Origin: Bradyrhizobium sp. SZCCT0231 | Lineage (GTDB): Bacteria > Pseudomonadota > Alphaproteobacteria > Rhizobiales > Xanthobacteraceae | Length of the DNA: 64,000 nucleotides | NCBI RefSeq assembly: GCF_018130245.1 | Contig: NZ_JAFCKP010000001.1 | Span: forward strand, 1,488,001 to 1,552,000 | Direction: 5' to 3' | Part shown: positions 25,141 through 34,109 of the stretch, one piece after another | How the letters are laid out: every line of letters begins with the position of its first letter | Numbering within the stretch: the stretch's first letter is position 1 | Position numbers and translations under genes: made by a program | The notes under the pieces: generated by a model | The model's input: the letters and a program-made list of their open reading frames with translations, nothing else | Databases searched by the model: none | What the model was told of the DNA's origin: nothing

Positions 25141-25731
25141 ATGAGCAATCGCATTCTCGTCCTCTACGGTTCCTACCGTTCCGACCGCATGGGCATCCGC
25201 CTTGCGAATTTCGTCATCAATCGGCTGCGGGGCCGCGGCGAGGAGGTCGAATTCATCGACGCCAAGGCGATCGGCCTGCCGATGCTGGACCGCATGTACA
25301 AGGAATATCCCAAGGGTGCGGCGCCCGAGGCGTTGGAGAAGCTGGCCGGTCAGATCCGCGGCGCCGACGGCTTCGTCTTCGTCACCGGCGAGTACAATTG
25401 GGGCATCCAGCCCGGCCTGAAGAATCTCACCGACCATTTCCTCGAAGAGTGGTTCTGGCGTCCGGCCGCGATCGTGAGCTATTCGGCCGGCCGGCTGTCC
25501 GGCGCGCGCGCCGCGACGGCCTGGCACGGCACGCTGTCGGAGATGGGCATGGTGGTGGTGTCGAGCACCATCGGTGTCGGTCCGATCGCGCAGACATTGT
25601 CGGCCGACGGCGAGCCGATCGGCGAGGGCGGCAAGGCCCTGGAGCGCTCGTTCCCGCGCTTTGCCGACGATTTGCTGTGGTGGATCGAGGCGGCGAAAGC
25701 ACAGCGGGCGCGCAAGGCGCCGCCGTATTGA
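25141..25731 (+). CDS. NAD(P)H-dependent FMN reductase
   Basis: A 196-residue flavodoxin-like protein. The FMN loop is LYGSYRSDRMGIRLANFV near the N-terminus, then GFVFVTGEYNWGIQPGLKN is the signature for the isoalloxazine site. Members reduce FMN, azo dyes or quinones. The last part GERSFPRF-like end (about 175-196) is helical. The gene lies 50 bases after the AraC gene on the same strand and could be its target or partner. Confidence 0.88.
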   Translation: MSNRILVLYGSYRSDRMGIRLANFVINRLRGRGEEVEFIDAKAIGLPMLDRMYKEYPKGAAPEALEKLAGQIRGADGFVFVTGEYNWGIQPGLKNLTDHFLEEWFWRPAAIVSYSAGRLSGARAATAWHGTLSEMGMVVVSSTIGVGPIAQTLSADGEPIGEGGKALERSFPRFADDLLWWIEAAKAQRARKAPPY

Positions 25732-25752
25732 CGTCGCGTTGCGCGACGTTCT

Positions 25753-25874
25753 GTAGCCTGGATGGGGCCAACGGGTCGGCGCGAAGCGCCGCCCGATGAC
25801 AGGCTCCGCGAAATCCAGGAAATCGCACGTCAACGGCACCGTCCCGGATTACGCTTGCGCTCCATCCGGGCTAC
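25753..25874. repeat. Palindromic intergenic repeat, family A, copy 1
   Basis: The left arm begins GTAGCCTGGATGG and the right arm ends GCTCCATCCGGGCTAC. The last 41 bases of this copy are identical to the last 41 of the copy at 30027. Here the left arm is interrupted by an extra G/C-rich hairpin, so it is a variant. Confidence 0.8.
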
Positions 25875-25894
25875 GAAGCTACGAATCCGCGTTC

Positions 25895-27976
25895 CTAGGC
25901 AGCCCTGACCTCGCCGAGGAAGCGGTCGAACTGTCCGGCGAGATCGCGCGATTGCGTCGAGAGCTGCTCGGCAGCGCCCAGCACCTCTCTCGCGGCGGCT
26001 CCGGTGTCGTCGGCGGCGCGCTGCACGCCGGAGATGTTGCTGTTGACTTCCTGGGTGCCGCGGGCGGCCTCCTGGACGCTCCGGGCGATCTCCTTGGTGG
26101 CCGAGCCCTGCTCCTCGATCGCCGCGGCGATCGCTGTGCCGATCTGGTCGATCTCGGCGATGACGTCGGCGACGTTGCGGATCGCGGCCACGGTCTCGTC
26201 GCTCGCGGTCTGGATCGCCGTGATTTGCTCGGAGATCTCGGTGGTGGCCTTGGCGGTCTGGCCGGCCAGCGACTTCACTTCGGAGGCGACCACGGCAAAG
26301 CCGCGGCCGGCATCGCCGGCACGGGCGGCCTCGATGGTCGCGTTCAGCGCGAGCAGGTTGGTCTGCTCGGCGATGCTCTGGATCAGCGTGACGACGTCGC
26401 CGATCTTCTGCGCGCCCTCGGCGAGGGCACGGGCGGTGTCGCCGGTGCGGCGGGCGTTGTCGACGGCGCGGGCCGCGATCTCGGTGGATTGTGCGACCTG
26501 ACGGCCGATCTCGGAGATCGAGGAGGTCAGCTCCTCGGTGGCGCTGGCGACGGTCTGCACGTTGGTCGAGGTCTGTTCGGAGGCGGCGGCGACCACGGCG
26601 GCCTGGCTGTTGGTCTGCGCCGCCGTCGAGGTCATCGACTGCGCGGTGCTTTCCATGGTCGCGGAGGCCCGGGACAGGCCGCCGACCAGCTCGGTGACCT
26701 TGGCCTCGAAGGCGCGGGTGAGATCGTCGAGCGCCTGTGCGCGGCGCATCTTGCCGTCGTTCTCGGCCTGCTTCTCGGCGGCGAGCCGGTCGGCCCGGAT
26801 CATGTTGTCCTTGAACACCTGAACCGCAGCGGCCATCGCCCCGATCTCGTCGGAACGCTCGGCACCGGGAATTCCTTCCGCGACCTCGCCATCGGCGAGC
26901 CGTGACATCCGCGTCGTCAGGGTCACGATCGGCGCGCAGACGCGGCGACGAACCATCACGACGAGGCCGACGCTCGCGATCAGCACGCCGAGAAGGCCGG
27001 CGAGTGCGATCGTGAAGCTGGTGCGTGCGGCCGAGGAAGCCCCGGCGAGGATATGCTCGGCATTGTCGTAGAAAGCGTCGCGGACCTCGATGATGGTGCC
27101 GAGGCCGCGCTGCGTGGCGGCGTAATAAGTGTCCATGTCGTGCTCGTACTTGCCGGTGACGGCACCGTCCTTCACCAGCTTGAGCTCGCGGCCGAACTCC
27201 TCGACATAGAGCGAATTGAACTTCTCCAGCGCCGCGGCGACGTTGGCCGGCGTCGCCGGATTGCCACGCAATTCCAGCAGCGCCATCACGAGCTGATCGT
27301 TGCGGCCCTGCGAGCGGCCGATGTCGGCCTTCTCGGTGTCGGTCGCCGGTTTCTTGCCGCCGACGAGATTCTTGTGCAGGCTGGAGTTGAAGCCGCCGAC
27401 GTCGCGCAATGTCATGGCGGTGTTGGCGTAGTTGGCCTGCCGGTACGCGTCGCCGTTCAGGATCGCCATGCGGCGGACCTGCTCGTTGAGCAGCGCGGTC
27501 ACGCCGCCGTTGAGCATGGCATTGTCGGCGACGATCTTCTTGGCGGCGTCCTTGCGCGCCTCCGCCGGCCCTGCCAGCGCCTTGTCGATCGCCTCGCGCA
27601 GCGCGGTGAACTTCGCATTGATGCCGTCGATGTTGCTGCCGATGGTGCTGCCGTCGTCGAACGGGCCGGGCAGCTCCTTGCGCAGCGCGTTCATCTTGTC
27701 GCGGGCGCCGTCGGTCTTTTTGCGCAGCTTGTCCTGCTCGGCCAGCAGCGCGGGATCGATGGTCGCAGGCCCGTAGAGGATGTTGGTGGAAAAGCCGCGT
27801 TCGGGATTGAGATAGCGTGGGATGTCGCTGACGGCGCGGACGATCGCGAGCCGGCCTTGCGCCTCGGAGATGCGCTCCATCGTCTGGTACTTCGTCACGG
27901 CGACGTAAACCGCGAGGCCGCCGCCCACGGTCGACAGCGAGACGATGGCGGTAGTCAGGAGCGTACCGATTTTCAT
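25895..27976 (-). CDS. Methyl-accepting chemotaxis protein
   Basis: A 693-residue transducer. A membrane helix at about 7-29, a long helical periplasmic domain (about 35-305, with a four-helix bundle character), a second membrane helix ([20 protein letters not shown]), a HAMP domain ([20 protein letters not shown]) and a signalling domain with the conserved tip [20 protein letters not shown]. The ATG 27976 gives a sensible membrane start; the longer open frame upstream has no family sequence. No che genes are near, so it feeds a remote pathway. A chemoeffector cannot be named. Confidence 0.95.
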   Translation of the reverse strand: MKIGTLLTTAIVSLSTVGGGLAVYVAVTKYQTMERISEAQGRLAIVRAVSDIPRYLNPERGFSTNILYGPATIDPALLAEQDKLRKKTDGARDKMNALRKELPGPFDDGSTIGSNIDGINAKFTALREAIDKALAGPAEARKDAAKKIVADNAMLNGGVTALLNEQVRRMAILNGDAYRQANYANTAMTLRDVGGFNSSLHKNLVGGKKPATDTEKADIGRSQGRNDQLVMALLELRGNPATPANVAAALEKFNSLYVEEFGRELKLVKDGAVTGKYEHDMDTYYAATQRGLGTIIEVRDAFYDNAEHILAGASSAARTSFTIALAGLLGVLIASVGLVVMVRRRVCAPIVTLTTRMSRLADGEVAEGIPGAERSDEIGAMAAAVQVFKDNMIRADRLAAEKQAENDGKMRRAQALDDLTRAFEAKVTELVGGLSRASATMESTAQSMTSTAAQTNSQAAVVAAASEQTSTNVQTVASATEELTSSISEIGRQVAQSTEIAARAVDNARRTGDTARALAEGAQKIGDVVTLIQSIAEQTNLLALNATIEAARAGDAGRGFAVVASEVKSLAGQTAKATTEISEQITAIQTASDETVAAIRNVADVIAEIDQIGTAIAAAIEEQGSATKEIARSVQEAARGTQEVNSNISGVQRAADDTGAAAREVLGAAEQLSTQSRDLAGQFDRFLGEVRAA

Positions 27977-28106
27977 GGTCAGTCCGGCAATTGGCGCGGG
28001 AGGAGAATTATTTTGCCCGAAGGATAGGCAGCTGGTGTTAATCCGAAGTTTACGTTGCGGGTCGCCATGCCCCGCCCGTATGCGTCCGTTTGTCCGGACG
28101 CTGGCG

Positions 28107-28544
28107 TTACGCTGGTCGGTCGAGCTTCGAGAGGATCTCCAGCGTGGCGCCGTCGCGCTCGCCTGCGAAATATCGGGCAATCGCCTGGTCGAAGACGGGC
28201 TCGCCGGACACCGCGCTGAACAGCGTCATCGACGAGCGGAATTTCGCGTCGTCCGGCGCGCCGAGGATCGCGTTGATGGTCCGGCCCTCGACCGCGAGCA
28301 CGAGCCTCGTGCATTCGATCAGGCGCACCCCGAGGACGGGGTGGGCAAGATAGGCCTCGGCCTCTGCGCGGGACCCGATGGCGTAGCGCTGCGACATGGC
28401 GCTGAAGCCGAGGCCTGCGACCTGCGGGAAGATGAACCACATCCAGTGAGTCTGCTTCCGGCCCCGGGCCAGCTCGCCCTGGACGTCCCGATAGACCGGG
28501 TCCTGGGCCCGGACAAAGCGGTTGAGATCGAAAGGATCGGTCAT
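28107..28544 (-). CDS. DUF1810 family protein
   Basis: A 145-residue protein with the DUF1810 pattern: [40 protein letters not shown], and TDGR-like [20 protein letters not shown]. It is soluble with no membrane segment. The family is widespread and is sometimes described as calpastatin-like, without firm biochemical support. The gene is divergent from the DUF2778 gene and precedes the chemoreceptor on the same strand by about 130 bases. Confidence 0.88.
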   Translation of the reverse strand: MTDPFDLNRFVRAQDPVYRDVQGELARGRKQTHWMWFIFPQVAGLGFSAMSQRYAIGSRAEAEAYLAHPVLGVRLIECTRLVLAVEGRTINAILGAPDDAKFRSSMTLFSAVSGEPVFDQAIARYFAGERDGATLEILSKLDRPA

Positions 28545-28664
28545 TGGATACCTTAGGGGGCTTGCCGGCCGCGATTATGCCTAACTTTTGGCTCCCAATG
28601 TGGTAGCTGGTATAGAGTCTCCGGGTGGGGGTTGGGTACCCCCGGGGGTCGATTTGGGGATCTG

Positions 28665-29687
28665 ATGGTTTCCGACGCAGCACATGCCGAGAGGCTGTTG
28701 TCGCGCCGCCGTGTTGGGCGCGCCGAGACGATCATGCTGTCTCTGGCAGCGGTCGCGCTCGCGCTTGGCGCTGCCGCGTGGGTCGCGGATATGGGCGGCT
28801 CGGCTCCGCTGGTCTCGGCTGCCTTGCCGCCGGCGAGTGCCCCTTCATTCGAGGACCGGTTCGCGTCGGCCTCCGGCAGCCCGCCGGCCCGCGAGCTCGG
28901 CCTGCGGGCGCTGGAGCGCTCCGCCGTGAATGCGGTCCAGCTCAAGCTGCGGGACGCCAAGGCGATGCTCGCCCAGAGGCTTCAGGGCGACGACTGGCGC
29001 TCGATCCTGACCGAGGACGACCGGTCCGCGGTCGAGGAGGCGAGGCCCTCGCAACAGCACGCCGATCTCATTCCGATGCCGCGCTCGCGTCCGGTCCAGG
29101 CGGACTTCTCCGCCCAGATCGCCTCCAGCCAAGCCTATGCGGAGACCAGCCCCAGGGTCGATAACCGCAACTTCTTCGAGAAATTCACGGACAAGATCAA
29201 GCTGGCCTCGCTGACGCCCGGCGACGGCCTGTTCGCCAAGGCGCCGGATCTTGCCGCCCTCGGCTACGATTCGCGGACCGCGGTCTATGACATCTCGGCC
29301 AAGGCGGTGTACTTGCCGAGCGGCGTGGCGCTGGAAGCTCATTCCGGCATGGGCGCGCTGATGGACGACCCCGAGCATGTCGACCAGCGCATGGTCGGCG
29401 CGACCCCGCCGGCGACCTACGACCTCAAGCCGCGCGAAAAGCTGTTCCATGGTGTCCGGGCACTGCGCATGACGCCGACCGAGGGCACCAGTGCGCTCGG
29501 CCGCGTCGGCCTGCTCACGCACAACTACATGCTCGGGCCGCGCGGCGATTCCAACGGCTGCGTCTCGATCAAGGACTATGATCGCTTCCTCAAGGCCTAC
29601 GACAATGGCGAGTTCAACCGCCTGGTCGTGGTGCCGAACCTGCGCGGGGCGGCGACCGCTTCGCAGCGCGCCAGCACCGATTCCTGA
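28665..29687 (+). CDS. Membrane-anchored DUF2778 (Tlde1-like L,D-transpeptidase fold) protein
   Basis: A 340-residue protein with one membrane helix at about 22-42 (ETIMLSLAAVALALGAAAWV) that anchors it with the rest in the periplasm. The C-terminal DUF2778 domain (about 190-325) holds GLLTHNYMLGPRGDSNGCVS with the His, Gly-Cys and Ser of the L,D-transpeptidase-like active site. Tlde1-type enzymes act on peptidoglycan. In Salmonella they are type VI effectors, but here no secretion genes are present, and an envelope role is more likely. ATG 28665 is used; a TTG at 28632 is less likely. Confidence 0.8.
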   Translation: MVSDAAHAERLLSRRRVGRAETIMLSLAAVALALGAAAWVADMGGSAPLVSAALPPASAPSFEDRFASASGSPPARELGLRALERSAVNAVQLKLRDAKAMLAQRLQGDDWRSILTEDDRSAVEEARPSQQHADLIPMPRSRPVQADFSAQIASSQAYAETSPRVDNRNFFEKFTDKIKLASLTPGDGLFAKAPDLAALGYDSRTAVYDISAKAVYLPSGVALEAHSGMGALMDDPEHVDQRMVGATPPATYDLKPREKLFHGVRALRMTPTEGTSALGRVGLLTHNYMLGPRGDSNGCVSIKDYDRFLKAYDNGEFNRLVVVPNLRGAATASQRASTDS

Positions 29688-29756
29688 TATTCGCCTGCGA
29701 CGGCGGAGGTGCTGCCGTTTCCCCTTCGTTAAGCCGTCCTCCTCCAGAAGCAGCCC

Positions 29757-30014
29757 ATGAGTGATCCATCAAGTTCCGAAACTCCGCTGCGCACGACGTT
29801 CAAGATCAAGTTGAACGGTGACACGTTGGCGATCGCGACCGTCGGTCAGGCCTATCAATTCCTCACCAACTTCAAGTCGGTCGAGTGGATGGAGTTTCGC
29901 TCCCTGCACGAGGACGCCATCGCGGCTCTGGAAGGCGCCGCTGGTAACGCCATTCTGGCGGTGCAGGCGACCAACGCCGTGCGCGCGCTGTTCGTCAGCG
30001 CGAAATTGCTTTGA
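29757..30014 (+). CDS. DUF982 family protein
   Basis: An 85-residue protein of the rhizobial DUF982 family: TTFKIKLNGDTLAIATVGQA, YQFLTNFKS, and ALEGAAGNAILAVQATNAVR to the end. These small proteins are numerous in Rhizobiales and of unknown function. It follows the DUF2778 gene by 69 bases on the same strand. Confidence 0.75.
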   Translation: MSDPSSSETPLRTTFKIKLNGDTLAIATVGQAYQFLTNFKSVEWMEFRSLHEDAIAALEGAAGNAILAVQATNAVRALFVSAKLL

Positions 30015-30026
30015 AGTGAGTGCTTT

Positions 30027-30113
30027 GTAGCCTGGATGGAGCGAAAGCGTAATCCAGGGGCGCGTGCGTCGGCGGCACCGTCCCGGATTACGCTTGCGCT
30101 CCATCCGGGCTAC
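30027..30113. repeat. Palindromic intergenic repeat, family A, copy 2
   Basis: The arms run from GTAGCCTGGATGGAGCG (30027) to GCTCCATCCGGGCTAC (30113). The left arm reads as the near inverse complement of the right, giving a long imperfect hairpin 13 bases after the DUF982 stop. The last 41 bases are the same as in the copy at 25753. Confidence 0.85.
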
Positions 30114-30222
30114 AGACGTTCCGCGCATCTTGAACTCCGCTTTAGGAACGGGCAAACGGTCCGCGAAGACCGTAGCCGCAAGGCCATGTGTTTGAAACTT
30201 ACTTCTAGGGAGATTGCCCATT

Positions 30223-31311
30223 ATGAAACGCCGTACATTCCTTCGGGGTGGCGCAGTCGCCGGCGCCGCGACACTGGTTGCCGCACCTGCGATCGCGCAG
30301 AGCGCGCCCGAGATCAAATGGCGCCTGACCTCGAGCTTTCCGAAGTCGCTCGACACCATCTACGGCACGGCGCAGACCTTTGCGAAATACGTCGCTGAGG
30401 CCACCGACAACAAATTCCAGATCCAGACCTTTGCGGCCGGCGAAATCGTTCCCGGTCTTCAGGCGCTCGATGCCGTCAGCACCGCCTCGGTGGAGATGGC
30501 GCAGACGCCGCTCTATTTCTACATCGGCAAGGAGCCGGCGCTGGCCTATGCCACCGGTGCACCGTTCGGCATGAACCATCGCCATCAGGAATCCTGGTGG
30601 CATTTCGGCGGCGGCGCTGATCTCACCAACGAGGCGCTCAAGCCGTTCAAGGCGCATGCCATCCTCTGCGGCAATTCCGGCACCCAGATGGGCGGCTGGT
30701 TCCGCAAGGAGATCAAGACCGTCGACGACCTCAAGGGTCTCAAATTCCGCATCGCAGGCATGGGCGGCCACGTGCTGGCAAGGCTCGGCGTCGTTCCGCA
30801 GCAGATCGCGGGAGGTGACGTCTATCCGGCCCTCGAGAAGGGCACGATCGATGCTGCCGAGTTCGTCGGTCCCTATGACGATGAGAAGCTCGGTTTCCAG
30901 AAGGTCGCCAAGTACTACTACTTCCCTGGCTGGTGGGAAGGCGGCGCCATGCTGCACATGATCGTCAATGACGAGAAATGGGCTTCGCTGCCGAAGCAAT
31001 ATCAGGCGATCGTCAACCAGGCGGGCTCGGCGGCCGGCGCCTGGATGCTCGAAAAATACGACAGCGTGAATCCGGCGGCGCTCAAGCGCTTGATCGCCAA
31101 CGGCGCGGAGCTGAAGGCGTTCCCGCAACCGGTGCTGGAGGCCTGCTACAACGCGACCCAGGAGCATCTGAACGAGCTCGCCGCCAAGAGCGACCTGTTC
31201 AAGCGGACCAAGGACAGCCACGACGCGTATATGAAGGAGCTGTTGTTCTACACGCAGATCGCGGAGAATTTTTACGATAACTATCTGCTCAGCAAGATGC
31301 GCAAGGGCTGA
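30223..31311 (+). CDS. TRAP-type solute-binding protein (DctP family), Tat-exported
   Basis: A 362-residue protein with a twin-arginine signal peptide (MKRRTFLRGGAVAGAATLVA, cleavage near AIA). The mature part has the DctP layout: FQIQTFAAGEIVPGLQALDA, GGWFRKEIKTVDDLKGLKFR and a substrate-contact helix region LGVVPQQIAGGDVYPALEKG. It should bind a carboxylate in the periplasm. No DctQ/DctM membrane genes are in the window, so the transporter partner lies elsewhere or it is an orphan binding protein. GGGAG is the ribosome site before ATG 30223. Confidence 0.9.
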   Translation: MKRRTFLRGGAVAGAATLVAAPAIAQSAPEIKWRLTSSFPKSLDTIYGTAQTFAKYVAEATDNKFQIQTFAAGEIVPGLQALDAVSTASVEMAQTPLYFYIGKEPALAYATGAPFGMNHRHQESWWHFGGGADLTNEALKPFKAHAILCGNSGTQMGGWFRKEIKTVDDLKGLKFRIAGMGGHVLARLGVVPQQIAGGDVYPALEKGTIDAAEFVGPYDDEKLGFQKVAKYYYFPGWWEGGAMLHMIVNDEKWASLPKQYQAIVNQAGSAAGAWMLEKYDSVNPAALKRLIANGAELKAFPQPVLEACYNATQEHLNELAAKSDLFKRTKDSHDAYMKELLFYTQIAENFYDNYLLSKMRKG

Positions 31312-31329
31312 GCGAAGTCTTGCACTCTC

Positions 31330-31462
31330 GTGCCCCGGACGCAGCGCAGCGTCTCTTCGACGGTGCGCTGCTGAGCCGGGGCCCATCGATCGGCATACCG
31401 TGTTGCCCTGGGTCCCGGCTCTGCGCTGCAACGCTCGTGCGTTGCAGCTTGTCCGGGACACG
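31330..31462. repeat. Palindromic intergenic repeat, family B
   Basis: It opens with TGCCCCGGACGCAGCGCAGCG, which here is best described as GCCCCGGACG plus GCAGCGCAGC, and closes with GCAGCTTGTCCGGGACA. In between, GAGCCGGGGCCC and GGGTCCCGGCTC form inner arms. The whole is a multi-stem element between the TRAP gene and minC. Confidence 0.7.
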
Positions 31463-31497
31463 CAGGCGGGGCCCTCCCACGTAACCCCACGGAGACA

Positions 31498-31537
31498 TTA
31501 ACCAGCCGTTAACCAAATCCGCCGCATCGTTAACCAT
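31498..31537 (+). promoter_or_regulatory. CtrA-type binding boxes upstream of minCDE
   Basis: TTAA-CCAGCCG-TTAA at 31498-31512 is a full CtrA box (TTAA-N7-TTAA), and TTAACCAT at 31530-31537 is a half box. They lie 27-67 bases before minC. CtrA control of min genes has been described in Sinorhizobium, which supports the reading; direct binding here is inferred. Confidence 0.7.
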
Positions 31538-31564
31538 TCAATAACAGGGAACGAGTCGGCCGCG

Positions 31565-32263
31565 ATGGAGGCTGCAGCAAAAGTCCAACGTCAAATGGTG
31601 CGCCTGCGCGGGCGCTCCTATGTGGCTTTCGTGTTCACGCCGACGGTTCCTGTCCAGGACTGGCTGCATGAGATCGACGCCACCATCGCGCGGTCGCCGG
31701 GCTTCTTCGCCGGGCGGCCCGTGGTGATCGATCTGTCCTCGGTCGACCTCAGCCAGGCCGGTATCGGCCATTTGCTCACCAGCCTTCACGACCGCAACAT
31801 TCGCGTGCTCGGCATCGAGGGCGTGGAGGAGGGCCGGCTGACACCCATGATGCCGCCCCTGCTGTCGGGCGGGCGCAGCTGCGTGATCGAGCCGAGCGCG
31901 CCGAAGAAGGCCGAAGTGAAGACCGAGACCAAGCCGACGTCGCTGCTGCTCGAAAACCCCGTGCGGTCGGGCCAGACCGTGATCTTCCCGGAAGGCGACG
32001 TCACCATTCTCGGCTCGGTCGGCTCCGGCGCCGAGGTCGTCGCCGGCGGCTCGATCCACGTCTACGGCGCGCTGCGCGGCCGCGCCATGGCGGGCGTGAA
32101 CGGGCACACCAGCGCGCGCATCTATTGCCAGAAGATCGAAGCCGAACTGCTTGCAATCGATGGGTTTTATCAGACCGCCGACGACATCGACGAGGCCCTG
32201 CGCGGCAAGCCGGCGCAGGCCTTCCTGCAGGGGAATACCATGCGAATTACAGCACTGAACTGA
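31565..32263 (+). CDS. minC: Septum site-determining protein MinC
   Basis: A 232-residue MinC. The N-terminal FtsZ-inhibiting domain is about 1-105 (MVRLRGRSYVAFVF, VVIDLSSVDLSQAG), a Lys/Glu linker follows, and the C-terminal right-handed beta-helix (about 130-225) holds VIFPEGDVTILGSVGSGAEV and GSIHVYGALRGRAMAG, which binds MinD. It blocks FtsZ ring formation at the cell poles. It is first in the minCDE operon; the gap to minD is 21 bases. Confidence 0.96.
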   Translation: MEAAAKVQRQMVRLRGRSYVAFVFTPTVPVQDWLHEIDATIARSPGFFAGRPVVIDLSSVDLSQAGIGHLLTSLHDRNIRVLGIEGVEEGRLTPMMPPLLSGGRSCVIEPSAPKKAEVKTETKPTSLLLENPVRSGQTVIFPEGDVTILGSVGSGAEVVAGGSIHVYGALRGRAMAGVNGHTSARIYCQKIEAELLAIDGFYQTADDIDEALRGKPAQAFLQGNTMRITALN

Positions 32264-32284
32264 CCAGCAAAGGAGACATTTCAG

Positions 32285-33100
32285 ATGAGTAAGGTACTGG
32301 TCGTGACATCAGGCAAGGGCGGGGTCGGCAAGACCACGACGACCGCCGCGCTGGGAGCTGCCTTGGCGCAGCGCGGCGACAAGGTGGTCGTCGTCGATTT
32401 CGACGTCGGCTTGCGCAACCTCGACCTCGTGATGGGCGCCGAACGCCGCGTCGTGTTCGACCTCATCAACGTGGTGCAGGGCGTCGCCAAGCTGCCGCAG
32501 GCCCTGATCCGCGACAAGCGGCTGGAGAACCTCTGGCTGCTGCCGGCCTCGCAAACCCGAGACAAGGACGCGCTGACGGAAGAGGGCGTCGGCAAGGTCA
32601 TCGCCGAGTTGCGCAGCCGTTTCGACTGGGTGATCTGCGACAGCCCGGCCGGCATCGAGCGCGGCGCCTCCATGGCGATGCGCTTTGCGGATGAGGCCGT
32701 GATCGTCACCAATCCGGAAGTCTCCTCGGTGCGCGATTCCGACCGCATCATCGGCATGCTCGATTCCAAGACCGTGCGGGCCGAGAAGGGCGAGCGCGTC
32801 GAGAAGCACATCCTCATCACCCGCTACGATCCCTCGCGCGCCGCGCGCGGCGAGATGCTGACCATCGACGACATTCTCGAGATACTGGCCACGCCCTTGC
32901 TCGGCATCATTCCCGAGAGCCAGGACGTGTTGAAGGCCTCCAACGTCGGCACGCCGGTGACTCTGTCGAACGCGGATGGCGCGCCGGCGCGGGCCTATAT
33001 GGACGCGGCCAAGCGCCTCTGCGGCGAGAACGTGACAATGCATGTTCCCGCCGAGCGCAGAGGTCTGATGGATCGTCTGCTGCGACGGAGGGCTGCATGA
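32285..33100 (+). CDS. minD: Septum site-determining ATPase MinD
   Basis: A 271-residue ParA-type ATPase. The deviant Walker A is KGGVGKTT at residues 11-18, Walker A' VVDFDVGLRNLD, Walker B VICDSPAGIERG, and a C-terminal amphipathic helix GLMDRLLRRR (about 260-270) serves as membrane-targeting sequence. It recruits MinC and is released by MinE. Its last bases overlap the minE start (ATGA), so the genes are translationally coupled. Confidence 0.97.
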   Translation: MSKVLVVTSGKGGVGKTTTTAALGAALAQRGDKVVVVDFDVGLRNLDLVMGAERRVVFDLINVVQGVAKLPQALIRDKRLENLWLLPASQTRDKDALTEEGVGKVIAELRSRFDWVICDSPAGIERGASMAMRFADEAVIVTNPEVSSVRDSDRIIGMLDSKTVRAEKGERVEKHILITRYDPSRAARGEMLTIDDILEILATPLLGIIPESQDVLKASNVGTPVTLSNADGAPARAYMDAAKRLCGENVTMHVPAERRGLMDRLLRRRAA

Positions 33101-33378
33101 GCATGGGTCTGCTTCGACTTCTCCGCGGCAAGAAGGCCTCGGCACCCGTCGCGCGCGAACGGCTGCAGATCCTGCTTGCCCATGAACGCGGAATGCGCGG
33201 CCAGCCCGATCTGCTCGGTGTGCTGCGTGAGGAAATTCTCGCCGTCGTGTCCAAGCACGTGATGCTGGACCCGACCAAGGTCATCGTCCGGCTCGAGCGC
33301 GGCGACGAGGTCTCGACCCTGGAGGTCGATATCGAGGTGCCGAACGACTTCGAGCGCAAGAAGGTGGCGGTCGCGTAG
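33097..33378 (+). CDS. minE: Cell division topological specificity factor MinE
   Basis: A 93-residue MinE. The N-terminal anti-MinCD region includes the amphipathic part GLLRLLRGKKASAP and ARERLQILLAHER; the C-terminal topological domain has VKSHVMLDPTKVIVRLERGD-like sequence and ends EVPNDFERKKVAVA. It drives MinD off the membrane and places the Z-ring at midcell. It is the last gene of the operon and a terminator follows. Confidence 0.96.
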   Translation: MSMGLLRLLRGKKASAPVARERLQILLAHERGMRGQPDLLGVLREEILAVVSKHVMLDPTKVIVRLERGDEVSTLEVDIEVPNDFERKKVAVA

Positions 33379-33417
33379 GGGACGCGGCCGACGACCCGCA
33401 GTTTTGGGGTGGGTGAG

Positions 33418-33450
33418 AAGGCGGTCCGCCGGGCGTGGCGGGCCGCCTTT
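33418..33450 (+). terminator. Terminator of minCDE
   Basis: AAGGCGGTCCGCC-N6-GGCGGGCCGCCTTT, one wobble pair, 40 bases after the minE stop. Confidence 0.8.
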
Positions 33451-33558
33451 GTCATGTGTGCTGGAATGGACGGAACGGGGCCCGGGACTCGGTCGTTCTA
33501 GGAAATGCGCGGGGCGATCGAGCGAACCCCCGTGGTTTGGTCAAACGGGAGAGCGCCC

Positions 33559-33744
33559 ATGATGTCCGAAATCCAGGTCCATACCGTTGCCCGGCAGATG
33601 CTCGAACAGCACGGTTTCGCTGCGATTGCGAAGGTCGCGGAGCAGGCCCAGGCCTGCGAGGGCCGCGGCGAGGCCGATGAGGCCAGGGAGTGGCGTCACA
33701 TCGAGGCCGCCATGAAAATCATTCGCGGTCCGCACCAGAGCTGA
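33559..33744 (+). CDS. Small conserved hypothetical protein, 61 residues
   Basis: A cytoplasmic helical protein (IQVHTVARQMLEQHGFAAI, AEQAQACEGRGEADEAREWR) with no family name that I can give. Start ATG 33559 has GGGAG upstream. Its 3' end overlaps the convergent exported-protein gene by 49 bases. Confidence 0.65.
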   Translation: MMSEIQVHTVARQMLEQHGFAAIAKVAEQAQACEGRGEADEAREWRHIEAAMKIIRGPHQS

Positions 33745-34007
33745 CCGCGGGAACCACAGCGCTCCCAGCGTTCCGTTCCCTGTGCAGGGGCGCGGTGTTG
33801 CGTCTGCGGCTGCCCGTGTTCGCCGGTTTCCTTGCAGGGAAGCTGCTCCCACGTTCCGTCCGGCGCCTGCTGATAGGCACTGCAGGACGATGACGAGGTC
33901 GACTTCTCCTCGCCTTTCTGGGCGTCGGTATTCTTTGCCAGGGCCGGGGCAGCCGTCACGGTGCTCGCCGCGAGCGCAGCGGCAAAGACGAAATGGGCAA
34001 TCCGCAT
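33696..34007 (-). CDS. Small exported hypothetical protein
   Basis: A 103-residue protein with a signal peptide (MRIAHFVFAAALAASTVTAA, cleavage near ALA), then a Ser-rich and Cys-containing region (STSSSSCSAYQQAPDGTWEQ, PCKETGEHGQ) with two Cys that may pair. The last 30 residues look unlike the rest and run antisense into the neighbour, so the C-terminus may be altered or the frame shifted. Function unknown. Confidence 0.6.
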   Translation of the reverse strand: MRIAHFVFAAALAASTVTAAPALAKNTDAQKGEEKSTSSSSCSAYQQAPDGTWEQLPCKETGEHGQPQTQHRAPAQGTERWERCGSRGQLWCGPRMIFMAASM

Positions 34008-34109
34008 GGGGGTCTCCTGTTCGAAGAGGCCCGCATGCTGGCGAAGAATGTGACGTTTATTGGCCGGAGCGGAGTTTCCCGGCGGCGTGCTTAACGCCGC
34101 CAGATGTCG

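Noticed and set aside
28665-29687. Type VI secretion effector reading of the DUF2778 gene, and likewise of the DUF2235 gene at 54856
   Set aside because: No secretion apparatus, immunity gene or delivery domain was seen; both proteins have membrane anchors that suit resident enzymes.
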